This document shows positions 36,870-47,100 of a DNA stretch of 64,000 nt, in pieces. The notes under the pieces are model-generated. The model did no database searches and was not told where the DNA came from. It saw only the letters and a list, made by a program, of their open reading frames with translations. The DNA is from Rhizomys pruinosus (lineage: Eukaryota; Chordata; Mammalia; Rodentia; Spalacidae), in assembly GCA_009823505.1 (NCBI GenBank), contig VZQC01011939.1, positions 4,266,327-4,330,326 of the forward strand, given 5' to 3'. Each line of letters begins with the position of its first letter. Position 1 is the first letter of the stretch. The translations under genes and the position numbers were made by a program.

Positions 36870-37035
36870 AGAAGAAGAAGAAGAAGAAGAAGAAGAGGAG
36901 GAGGAGGAGGAGGAGGAGGAGGAGGAGGAGGAGGAGGAAGAAGAAGAAGAAGAAGAAGAAGAAGAAGAAGAAGAAGAAGAAGAAGAAGGAGGAGGAGGAG
37001 GGAGAAAGAAAAGGAGGAAGAGGATGAGGAAGAGC
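36697..37035 (+). repeat. (GGA)n/(GAA)n triplet tract with block structure
   Basis: About 340 bp is pure purine on the + strand. Blocks of GGA (about 13-15 triplets) alternate with blocks of GAA (about 15-18 triplets), three times each, giving a higher-order unit near 105-110 bp. Frames here translate to runs of Ser, Pro, Leu, Glu, Lys, Arg or Gly and are not genes. Confidence 0.97.
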
Positions 37036-38993
37036 AGCAGCAGGAGCACACCATAGATTGCTCCCCCTCCTCCTCTACAGGAAGGCATTCTTGGCTGCCC
37101 TTCCATCCCGAGCCTGACTATGGGCAGATTACCCCAAAGTGTGCTATAAGCAAACATGCTACTGTCCCATCTAGACCATCCCTGGGCTTGAGTCTGGCTA
37201 TGCCTCTCTAGCACTGCATTGTGGGATAGATATTCAGGTATCAGAAACAGGACAAATCCAACCGACCACTATCCTTGTTTCTAAGTGTCCAAGGTGGAGC
37301 ATTGCATGTGCTAAGGTCCTCTGTGAGAACGGTACCAAGAACAGAATTCAGAGCTGCCCAGCTACGACTCAGTGACACACAAGGTGATGTCAGACTTCAG
37401 GCAAGTGCAAACATGACATGTGCCAGGAGCAGATGGGGACAACTGGAATAAATGCTGTTACATTCTTGTGCTTTAATGAACAGGATCTAAGAGATGTACC
37501 CATACCAAAATCAAGATTGCATTCATCTGAGAGCCTTGCCTAGGTCTGCCCATCAAACCTACCAGATCTGTCATCTGTCAGACTGTCCATTCATAAAGAA
37601 ACACTGAAAACATGTACACATACCCCCCCCAGCTACCTGCCCCTCATCCACTCACATCTGTGTGGCTGTCAGTCCGAACCCACCTTGACAAACCCTTCCA
37701 CATGGAGCTTTGCATTCCGCCTGCCCAGACTGTCTCATGGCCTTGGGGCATGGGCCTGGACTCCTCTGAGGATCAAGCCTCCCCTCATTCCCCACAGAGA
37801 GAAGATCCACACACATAGAAAGCCAGGAGAAGAGAGAAGAGGGGTAGAGGCAGGAGTGCAGCATTCAGTTCAGAGCAGACTCCGCTCCTAAGGGAATCGA
37901 TGTGCAAAGTGTCATAGCACATGTTGGCAGAGAAGCCTCCTGCACCCCCATGGTCCACAGCTAATGTTGAGGAGAAAGAACATGTCACTGTGCTAAACGT
38001 TTTTCTTCTAATAACAATACTGTTAGAGCAGCTCATTTCTGTTTATCTAGAGCATGCATCTGTCCAGAGGATGTGCAGCTGCCTCTGCCCCATGCAGATC
38101 TCAAGGTCTTGCAGGAATCTTCCATGGTATGCCTTGAGATGGAGTAACGGGGTTATCAGGGTCTGAGCAGAGCATTACCAGGCCATATCGGTTTGTCTGC
38201 TGCTGCATTCTTCATCATCCACTCCTTGAGATCACACTATGCTACATGACAATGTTCTCAGTGCCCCTTTGGCCAGGGTCAGCTGGCTCCTCACCTCTGG
38301 TGCTGTCCCTAGATAACCCTATGCTGTGAGGCTGGCCTGACACTATGGCACCTCTGAATGGGCTCCAAGCCTTTGCCTACTGGATGACAGTGGCATCTCA
38401 CACCCTGACAACCAAGCAGGGTCTCTAGACTTTGCTATCTCGTGATGTTAAATTCACTCTGACTGGGGAAGTGCTGGACAGCCAAGGCCAAGCATAGTCT
38501 TGGAGCCATTTACCAAGAGGACATAAGGCAAGTGTGTTGCATGTTTTCATGGATTAAATCCTATTTCAGAATCCCAGGAGCAAGCTGCTAAAGGTACAGT
38601 TTCCTGGGCTCTAAATGAGAAATATGTTAATCTCTGTTAGAAAGTATCAGGGAATCTACACCAAAATTTTAGGCTCAACATCCCAGCAGCATCGCAGGCA
38701 GGGGACAACCATGGCACAGTGGAGTGGTAGTCATCCAGCCCTTGGGAGTAGGCAGCAGGATGGAGGGGCTCTGCCACATCCAGCTGTAAATAAGCTGGAC
38801 TACTCTGGATAGAGCCGGGCACAGGTGGCAACCCAGGCCACATGCAGGAACCAGTGTTCTCCATCTGTGTCAGGCCACCACTGTAATGGAAGAACTTCAG
38901 AGGTCACAGAGGCTACCACACTGACTGGGAAGGAAGTTACGTCAGTAACCATGTTTTCTGCTGCAATAAACAGAAACACAGAAAAGGGAATGG
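37036..38993. other. Unique sequence, no gene seen
   Basis: No repeat family or protein domain is recognised. Confidence 0.4.
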
Positions 38994-39213
38994 AGGAGCT
39001 AGAGAGACTGCTTGGAGCTAAGAGCACTTGCAGTTCCTGTAGAAGACCAGGTTCTAGTCCCAGCACCCACATAATGCTGCTCACAACCAGCAGGAGATCT
39101 GTTCCAGGGGAATCTGATGCCATATTTTGGCCTCCACGGGCACTCACATGCAAGTGGCATACAAACAGAAAAGCAAGCACACATATGTGAAGATGTGATA
39201 AAAATAACATTAA
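38994..39213 (+). repeat. B2-type SINE, diverged
   Basis: GGAGCTAGAGAGACTGCTTGG is followed by GTTCTAGTCCCAGCACCCAC (box B region), TGTTCCAGGGGAATCTGATG and CACTCACATGCAAGTGG. Confidence 0.8.
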
Positions 39214-39228
39214 AAAAGAGAGAGAAAG

Positions 39229-39351
39229 GGCCGGGCATGGTCCCAGCACTTGGAAGACAAAGGCAGGTGGATCTCTGTGAGTTCAAGGCTAGCCTGGTCT
39301 ACAGAGTGAGCTCCAGGCCAGCTGAGACTAAAGGGAGACCCTGTCTCAAAA

Positions 39352-39357
<6 letters not shown>
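39229..39357 (+). repeat. B1-type SINE
   Basis: GGCCGGGCATGGTCCCAGCAC, GGCAGGTGGATCTCTGTGAG, TTCAAGGCTAGCCTGGTCTAC and GACCCTGTCTCAAAAAGACC are the B1 monomer in order. A (AG)n run follows in the tail. Confidence 0.92.

Positions 39358-39408
<51 letters not shown>
39357..39408 (+). repeat. (AG)n microsatellite
   Basis: A near-perfect AG run in the tail of the B1 element. Confidence 0.97.
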
Positions 39409-39411
<3 letters not shown>

Positions 39412-41774
39412 CCACTGTCTATAAATAGAAAGCATGTTTGTTATTTCACTTAATAAAAATGTTAGTCATACCCCAGTCCCGGGGTTAAGCATGAGAGCAA
39501 ATCAAATCAGGAGTCCCAGCCCCACCCCTGGCTGGGGATGGATCTGGGGGATACATCCCTCCTTAGCCAGGTAGTGTTGTAAACGCATGCATGCAGGGAG
39601 CACTTTGGACGGAGGGGAAAGGAATTACTTCTCCTGCCTTAAAACAACCATGGCTCCCTGGAACCAGCTTCCCTGGAGGAAGAGCCAGCTCACACCTGAG
39701 CCCATCTGCTTCCCTGAGCAAGGAAAGGCCAGGAAAGCAACAAGCAACAGTGCAGCCCAGCTGCCTCAGAAACCAGCCCAGAGGCCTACCAGGACTGAGA
39801 TCTACAGCCTGAACATTCCCAGGCTGGACAAGGAAGCTCTGTTCCTCATGGGAGCACACAGGAGGCTGCACACCTCTCGAGACTGTAGTTTGCATTCCTG
39901 GGATCCTCCAAACCTTCCCCCCCACACACAGCATGTACACAGGCTGGAGTGGGGCACAGTATGAAGGGATGGTCACAGCAGAGCATCAGGTAAACTCCAT
40001 GAGAGCCGCACGTCTCCCAGCCTGGTGCTGTCCTTCTCTGTTGCTGACTTGAAGCTTACTTGTTGTTTGAAGCATATGACATGTTTGGTCACATCACATG
40101 TTGATTCGACTCCAAACAGCTGATTTTAGATGAAAATAGTCTAAATTTTTTCCAAGGAAATACTATAATTTGAATGGTGAGTATCTGATCATAATTCTTA
40201 ATTCTTGGTAAGTCTAAATCTAAAGATCAAGTGCCTGGGGAAGAAGAGGCCAAGTTAGTTGTAATTAATCATGGATAACTTATTACTCACAGAGTGCATC
40301 TCACTGGAGAGCCACTGGATGCAGGATCCTGCCAGATCTCTGATTCCAAGCCAAGCCTCACTTGAAGAAAGCAGCATCCCTTCCAAAGCCGAGAATGACA
40401 AATGCGAGTTCAGGGTAGGCACGTTCTCAGGAGTCCCCTCAGAGGGCCCAGTCACCGTCAGGAGTAGGCTGTAATTCATTCTGAGGTTCAGCATAGCTCG
40501 ATGCTCAGGAGGGAGCAAAGGGTCAGGACTGCAGTCGCCAGAAAGTCTCTGTCTGTCCTGGAGCCCTTGGGAGGGCGGCTGCAGTGCAGGACCTCCTTGG
40601 CCTTTTCGCTCTGCAGAAGGAGGCACGGAGTGGCAGCAACGGCAGGGACCATTGTCCTTCAGCCTCAGGGATCTAATTTAGTAAGGAATGGCAGTTCTAA
40701 AAATGAATCACATCCAGTAGCCAGAAGGGGAGGACCCTGTGCACACAGCTACCCGAATGCAGACAGGAGGGAAGCTTGCAGGTGGGGGACTCGAAGGAAA
40801 AGGACGAGGCCCTACCTCTGCAGGAAGGAGCCTGACCTGAGGGCTTCTGGCTTCTGGTTCCTCAGAAGATGGGGGAATAGGAGGCAGGTTTCTTTGAGGG
40901 ACTGTGGTCCTAAGCCTGGAGGACCCCCACATACTTCACCTCCCTGCCTCCTTAGCTTGTTCCCTCCACCCTTCACCACCCCTTCCTCCTATCCACCCCT
41001 CTACCACACACATTCTTGCAACTGCCCTTAAGTCAACCCGATGTTCATTCCGGCATCTTCATTGTTACCCAAGGGCCTCAGAGCTACGCTACCAACCCAA
41101 TCCCATACCCTTTTAAAGCTCTTCAGAGGAAAAGACCATGCCCCAGCTGAGGTTCATAAGAGCCTTCTAACTGCAGCTTCTCAGACAGTAGCTATGTAAT
41201 ATCAGCTTCCATCATGGCACCTGCCACCTGGCACCCAGCACACTGTTCTGCACCCAGGTCCTCCTGACCCTCGGGCTCAATCTCTGCAAATTCACTCAGC
41301 TGCTAAACTCCATGTACAACATCCTCACCCCCCCGCCATCAACTGCTCACTGGAAGTCACTGGAGATGTGCACAGAGCAGCAAGCACCCAGCCAGCCATA
41401 GAAGGAACACACAGGGGAACGAGGCATACCCCGACTCTCCCATTTTGTGCTCCATCCTGTAAAAAAGTCCTGCTAAGGTCCAGCTGGTGCTACATTCTCC
41501 AATTTTTGTGCTTTTTTTGGTAAAATATCCTAGGTGTAGTGCTGAATGCTGCCTACCTCCTAAGGGCAGGAAGCTGTTTTATGATTATGGAGGAAGTTCG
41601 TGTGCCTGCAAAGCCTCTCAGTGAGCAGAGGCTTGTGGGAAGCTTTGCTGGTGATCGCTATGCATCTTCATATCAGCTGTCAGAGCCACCTGCCCACATT
41701 TTTGGTTGAACATTATTCTGGATGTTTTTGTGAGAGTGTTTCGAATGGTTTCGTGGGATTTTTGTGTTGTTGTT

Positions 41775-41777
<3 letters not shown>
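39409..41777. other. Unique sequence, no gene seen
   Basis: No repeat family is recognised. The frame at 40501-41031 (+, 176 codons) has no conserved motif, a Pro/Ser-rich end and competing frames, so it is not called. Confidence 0.4.
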
Positions 41778-41811
<34 letters not shown>

Positions 41812-41813
41812 TG
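41778..41813 (+). repeat. (GT)n microsatellite
   Basis: A near-perfect GT run about 90 bp upstream of the provirus insertion site. Confidence 0.96.
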
Positions 41814-41896
41814 TGTACATATCCTTATACATGCCTGTGTATGTGAGTGTAGGTACATATAAGTTCAGGGATGTGGAAGCTACAGGGTGACATAAG

Positions 41897-41901
41897 GTGC
41901 C
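41897..41901 (+). repeat. Target-site duplication, left copy
   Basis: GTGCC directly precedes the TG of the 5' LTR and is repeated exactly at 48454-48458 after the CA of the 3' LTR. Five bp is the length usual for ERV-L integration. Confidence 0.93.
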
Positions 41902-42032
41902 TGTCATGGTTAATCCTGGGTGTCAACTTGACTGGACTAAGGAACAAATAAGAGAAAAGGGTCTTCTGATTGGACCACCTCAACCCGGATGGCCCACCCC
42001 AAATGTGGGTGTTACCTTCTGCCGGCAGGCAG

Positions 42033-42040
42033 TATTTAAG
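42033..42040 (+). promoter_or_regulatory. TATA-like box in 5' LTR
   Basis: TATTTAAG is the only TATA-like element in the GC-richer part of the LTR, so transcription would start near 42060-42070. The same box is at 48117-48124 in the 3' LTR. Confidence 0.6.
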
Positions 42041-42098
42041 GCCACGGCAGCGGGAGCTGGTCCCTTTTCCTTCTTCCTGCGGCTTGCCTCTCTCTCAT

Positions 42099-42107
42099 CT
42101 GGTGAGT
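42099..42107 (+). promoter_or_regulatory. Consensus splice donor inside the LTR
   Basis: CTGGTGAGT matches the mammalian donor consensus, with GT at 42102-42103. It lies about 65 bp after the TATA-like box, so LTR transcripts could carry a short first exon and splice into downstream sequence. The copy in the 3' LTR is at 48183-48191. Confidence 0.55.
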
Positions 42108-42299
42108 TTGCCTTGCTGCTGTGATCAACCTTTCGGATCCCAGCGTGTACCGAGACTGGCAGATCTCCTGGAATCCATTCGGGCCTTCAGCACTAGACTG
42201 GGACTCCTGAGACATCCAGCCTTGCGGACTGAGCAGTTCCCTGGATTCCCGGCCTCTCCAGTTCGGCGCTACTGTTGAGCTCCGTCACGTGAGCAAATC

Positions 42300-42305
42300 A
42301 ATAAA
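42300..42305 (+). terminator. Polyadenylation signal in 5' LTR
   Basis: AATAAA is followed by a T/A-rich then TGTTGCTTCTGTTTC-type downstream element. The functional copy for the genomic RNA would be the one in the 3' LTR (48384-48389). Confidence 0.75.
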
Positions 42306-42374
42306 TTGTATATAGTTATATATATTCATCCTGTTGCTTCTGTTTCTTTAGAGAACCCTGACTAATACAGATTT

Positions 42375-42391
42375 TGGTACCAGAAGTGGTT
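42375..42391 (+). other. Primer-binding site, tRNA-Leu-like
   Basis: TGGTACCAGAAGTGGT begins 5 bases after the LTR end. From memory of mammalian tRNA-Leu(UAA), the 3' end of that tRNA would pair with it over about 14 of the first 15 bases, with one mismatch at the tenth position. Leucine tRNA priming is what gives the ERV-L group its name. Confidence 0.8.
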
Positions 42392-42413
42392 CTAGAGAAA
42401 CAGAATTGAAAGG

Positions 42414-44102
42414 ATGAATTTCTTTAGTGGGCTTGGTAGCCTCTGGAGCCAGCTCTCCAACCCAATGAAGCCTAGAGTTACTGAAGGCTCTCCTGGTGGC
42501 ATGAAGAGGAATGATAATCCTTGGTGCAGACTATTTGATCTAATTATGAAGATAGATCCATTTGACTCACCTAACTCACCTCTTGTGAGAAGCAAGGAAT
42601 TTAGTGACTCTATATATAAAACGTTCGAGAAATTGCAGAAAAATCAGGAAAATAATGATGTTGCCTTGTTGCTCCTAGCATGTCTGGATAAACTGTTAGA
42701 CGAAAATATGGAGCTCGGTGATAAAAATGACCAGCTCCGGATTCGAAACAACAGTTTAAAGGTTTCCAAGTGTGCTCTGGAAGAGAATCTTCTCTCCAGC
42801 AGCCAAAGAGCTAAAGCAGCAGAAAATCAAGCTGGAGCTCTTATTATACGGTTGGCTGATTTACAACGCAGATTTAATTCCCAGCCACGAAAAGTGTCAG
42901 CAGTTAAAGTGAGAGCACTGGTGGGGAAAGGGTGGAACCCTGAAACTTGGGATGGAGATGTGTGGGAGAACTATGATGATGAGGATTTTGAACCCTCGGA
43001 TTCTGAGGGATTTTCTTTATCTGAGGAATTAACCTCCCCACCCTCAGCAGAGAATCCACACCCTGCAGATCCCTCCTCCCCACCCTTGCCTGAGGAAATT
43101 AATCCCCCCCTCCCAGTGGGAGCTGATGTCCCTCAGGGCCCAACAATTGTTGCCTCTAGACCTATAACCAGATTGAAGTCTAAGCAAGCCCCTCAAGGTG
43201 AGATAGAAAGTGTGGTCCACGAGGAGGTGCGATATACTACTAAAGAAATTAATGAGTTTGCTGATTCGTTCCGGCAGAAGCCTAAGGAATATGTGTGGGA
43301 ATGGATTTTAAGGGTGTGGGATAATGGTGGAAGGAATATAAAATTGGATCATACTGAGTTTATCGATATGAGCCCACTGAGTAGAGATTCTAGGTTTAAC
43401 ATGGAAGCTCGAGCAGTTAAAAAAGGTGTTAAAAGTTTATTTGAATGGTTGGCTGATGTATTTATTAAAACATGGCCTACTAACAGCGAGTTAGAGATGC
43501 CTGATATTCCTTGGCTTAGTATTGATGAAGGGATTGTGAGGGTCAGGCAGATGGGCATGCTCGAGTGGATTCGAAGTGTAAAACCACATTCTCCACAATA
43601 TGAGGACCCAGAGGACATGCCACTCACTGAATTTATAAGATGGAAAGTACTGAGAGAGACACCAGAACATTTGAAGAGCTTTGTTTTTGCTCTATTTCTT
43701 ATGCCAGATCTTACAGTTAGAGAAGTTGTGGCTCGTTTGCATAAATTAAATGTACACGTAGTAGGTCTAACAGGACCTCAGGGTAGGCGTCAGGTGGCAG
43801 CACTGAATCGCAGAAGGCCAGATGAGCGTAGTTACAGTAATTATCATAATGGGTGGCAAAGGCAAAACAATACCTATAATGGCATGACCCGAAATGATCT
43901 TTGGAACTGGCTAATTAATCATGGTGTTCCCAGGAACCAAATACATAAGAAGCCTACTAAGTTTTTATTTGATCTGTATAAGCAGAAAAGCTCTAGAACG
44001 AATGACAGGAAGTCAACATTTGATTTTAGGAGTAGCGAATCCCGCCCAGTTGACCGGTTTCCAGACTTGAGACAGTTCACAGACCCAGAACCCCTTGAAT
44101 GA
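42414..44102 (+). CDS. gag: ERV-L Gag polyprotein, intact
   Basis: This 562-residue structural polyprotein would assemble the intracellular particle and package the RNA. The ATG at 42414 has A at -3 and is the first in-frame ATG after the primer site. Residues 68-155 form a Glu/Lys/Leu-rich coiled coil. Residues 180-245 are acidic and proline-rich, with PPLP twice. Residues 268-445 are a helical capsid-like region (MSPLSRDSRF, MPLTEFIRWKVLRETPEHLKSF, LFLMPDLTVREVVARL). Residues 455-530 are basic and Asn/Gln-rich, probably the nucleic-acid-binding tail. There is no CCHC zinc knuckle, no Gly at position 2 for myristoylation, and no PTAP or PPxY late motif. ERV-L gag is the known source of the mouse restriction gene Fv1. 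Translation ends at a TGA (44100-44102) in the same frame as pol. Confidence 0.93.
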   Translation: MNFFSGLGSLWSQLSNPMKPRVTEGSPGGMKRNDNPWCRLFDLIMKIDPFDSPNSPLVRSKEFSDSIYKTFEKLQKNQENNDVALLLLACLDKLLDENMELGDKNDQLRIRNNSLKVSKCALEENLLSSSQRAKAAENQAGALIIRLADLQRRFNSQPRKVSAVKVRALVGKGWNPETWDGDVWENYDDEDFEPSDSEGFSLSEELTSPPSAENPHPADPSSPPLPEEINPPLPVGADVPQGPTIVASRPITRLKSKQAPQGEIESVVHEEVRYTTKEINEFADSFRQKPKEYVWEWILRVWDNGGRNIKLDHTEFIDMSPLSRDSRFNMEARAVKKGVKSLFEWLADVFIKTWPTNSELEMPDIPWLSIDEGIVRVRQMGMLEWIRSVKPHSPQYEDPEDMPLTEFIRWKVLRETPEHLKSFVFALFLMPDLTVREVVARLHKLNVHVVGLTGPQGRRQVAALNRRRPDERSYSNYHNGWQRQNNTYNGMTRNDLWNWLINHGVPRNQIHKKPTKFLFDLYKQKSSRTNDRKSTFDFRSSESRPVDRFPDLRQFTDPEPLE

Positions 44103-47100
44103 AGGGGTGGCCGGGTTCCAGTGAGGAAGGACCTTGTCACAATACCAAAGAGTTATGCTGTTTGCCTTCCTCCTGTCCTTCCCCAGAGGGACCTGAGGCC
44201 TTTTACTAGGGTAACTGTACACTGGGGAAAAGGAAATAATCAGACTTTTCGAGGCCTATTGGATACTGGTTCTGAGTTGACACTGATCCCAGGAGACCCT
44301 AAAAAGCATTGTGGCCCTCCGGTTAAAGTAGGGGCCTATGGAGGTCAGGTGATAAATGGAGTTTTGGCTGAAGTCCGACTCACGGTGGGCCCAGTGGGTC
44401 CCAGAACGCATCCCGTAGTTATTTCCCCAGTCCCAGAATGTATAATTGGGATAGATATAATTAGAAATTGGCAGAATCCCCACATTGGTTCCCTGATCTG
44501 TGGAGTGAGGGCTATTATGGTTGGAAAGGCCAAATGGAAACCATTGGTGTTGCCTCTACCAGGGAAAATAGTGAACCAAAAACAGTATCGTATCCCTGGA
44601 GGGATTGCGGAGATTAATGCCACTATCAAGGATTTGAAAGATGCAGGGGTGGTGATTCCTACCACATCTCCATTTAACTCTCCAATTTGGCCTGTGCAAA
44701 AGACAGATGGATCATGGAGAATGACAGTTGACTATCGAAAACTCAACCAAGTAGTGACACCAATTGCAGCCGCTGTACCAGATGTGGTGTCCTTACTCGA
44801 GCAGATTAATATGTCTCCTGGTACCTGGTATGCAGCTATTGATCTGGCCAATGCTTTTTTCTCAATACCGGTTCATAAGGACCACCAGAAGCAATTTGCT
44901 TTCAGCTGGCAAGGCCAACAGTATACCTTTACTGTCTTACCTCAGGGGTATGTTAACTCTCCAGCGTTGTGCCATAACTTAGTTAGAAGGGATCTTGATC
45001 GCCTGACTCTTCCACAAAATATCACACTGGTCCACTATATTGATGATGTTATGTTGATTGGACCCAGTGAACAGGAGGTAGCAGCTAGCCTAGACTTGTT
45101 GGTAAAGCATATGCGCATGAGAGGATGGGAAATAAATCCAACTAAAATTCAAGGGCCATCTACCTCGGTGAAGTTTCTAGGAGTTCAGTGGTGTGGAGCA
45201 TGCAGAGACATTCCTTCTAAGGTAAAGAATAAGTTGTTGCACCTGGCCCCTCCCTCCACCAAGAAAGAAGCACAACGTCTGGTGGGTCTTTTTGGATTCT
45301 GGAGGCAGCACATTCCTCATCTGGGTGTGTTACTACGACCCATATATCAGGTGACTCGTAAGGCAGCAAACTTTGAGTGGGGCTTGGAACAGGAAAAGGC
45401 TCTTCAACAGGTCCAGGCTGCGGTGCAGGCTGCTCTGCCCCTAGGGCCATATGATCCAGCAGACCCAATGGTGCTTGAGGTATCAGTGGCAGATAGAGAT
45501 GCTGTCTGGAGTCTGTGGCAGGCTCCCATAGGGGAATCACAGCGGAGGCCCTTGGGATTTTGGAGCAAGGCTCTACCTTCATCTGCAAACAACTATTCTC
45601 CTTTTGAGAGACAGCTCTTAGCCTGCTATTGGGCCTTAGTGGAAACTGAACGTTTGACAATGGGCCACCAAGTCACCATGCGACCTGAGCTGCCCATCAT
45701 GAGCTGGGTGTTATCTGACCCACCAGACCATAAAGTAGGACGTGCACAGCAACAGTCCATTGTCAAATGGAAGTGGTACATACGGGACAGGGCCCGGGCA
45801 GGCCCTGAGGGCACAAGCAAGCTACATGAAGAAGTTGCCCAAATGCCTATGGTTCCCACTCCTGTTACAATGTCTCCTGGGCTTAAGCATGCACCTATGG
45901 CTTCATGGGGTTTGCCCTATGATCAGTTGACTGAGGAAGAGAAGACTAGGGCCTGGTTTACTGATGGTTCTGCACGCTATGCAGGCACCACCCAGAGGTG
46001 GACAGCTGCAGCATTACAGCCAATTTCTGAAACAACCCTAAAGGACACTGGTGAAGGAAAGTCTTCACAGTGGGCAGAACTTCGGGCAGTGCACATGGTT
46101 GTGCATTTTGCCTGGAAGGAGAAATGGCCAGAGGTTCGATTATATACTGATTCATGGGCTGTAGCCAATGGTTTGGCTGGATGGTCAGGGACTTGGAAGG
46201 AGCATGACTGGAAAATTGGTGAGAAAGACATTTGGGGAAGAAGTATGTGGATAGAGCTCTCTGAATGGTCAAAGGATGTGAAGATACTTGTGTCTCATGT
46301 AAATGCTCATCAAAAGGTGATCTCAGCAGAGGATGAGTTTAATAATCAAGTAGATCGGATGACTCGTTCTGTGGATTGTCAGCCTCTTTCTCCAGCTATC
46401 CCTGTTGTTGCTCAATGGGCCCATGAACAAAGTGGTCATGGTGGCAGAGATGGAGGTTATGCATGGGCTCAACAGCATGGACTCCCACTCACTAAGGCTG
46501 ATCTGGCTACAGCTGCTGCCGAGTGCCAGATTTGCCAACAGCAGAGACCAACATTGAGCCCCCGATATGGTGCTATTCCCCGGGGTGACCAGCCAGCAAC
46601 CTGGTGGCAGGTTGACTACATTGGACCACTTCCATCATGGAGGGGACAGCGTTTTGTTCTTACAGGAATAGATACTTATTCTGGTTATGGATTTGCCTTT
46701 CCTGCACGTAATGCTTCTGCCAAAACTACCATCCAGGGACTTACGGAATGCCTTATCCACCGTCATGGTATTCCTCACAGCATTGCTTCTGACCAAGGAA
46801 CTCACTTCACAGCCAAAGAAGTGCGACTGTGGGCCCATGGTCATGGTATCCACTGGTCTTACCATGTTCCCCACCACCCAGAAGCAGCTGGCTTGATAGA
46901 ACGATGGAATGGCCTCTTGAAGACACAGTTACAGCGCCAATTAGGTAGCAATACCCTGGAGGGCTGGGGCAAGGTTCTCCAGCAAGCAGTATATGCTTTG
47001 AATCAGCGTCCACTATATGGTACTGTTTCTCCTATAGCCAGAATTCATGGGTCCAGGAACCAAGGGGTGGAAGTGGGAATGATTCCACTCACTATCACCC

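Larger units (their letters stand above)
41902..42369 (+). repeat. 5' LTR of the ERV-L provirus
   Basis: The LTR begins TGTCATGGTTAATCCTGGG, ends CTGACTAATACA and is 468 bp long. It contains a TATA-like TATTTAAG at 42033-42040, a consensus splice donor at 42101-42107 and AATAAA at 42300-42305. U3 is therefore about 160 bp and R-U5 about 300 bp. The first 35 bases resemble the older LTR at 22085. Confidence 0.96.

Noticed and set aside
36570..37214. Poly-Ser/Leu/Pro and poly-Arg/Glu/Lys open frames
   Set aside because: They are translations of the GGA/GAA triplet tract.
40501..41031. 176-codon frame as a host exon
   Set aside because: There is no domain, the start is weak and the end is low complexity; it is not distinguishable from chance.
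44121..44123. GTG as the true start of Pol
   Set aside because: Non-ATG initiation here is less likely than readthrough, because the frame is continuous with gag across the TGA.
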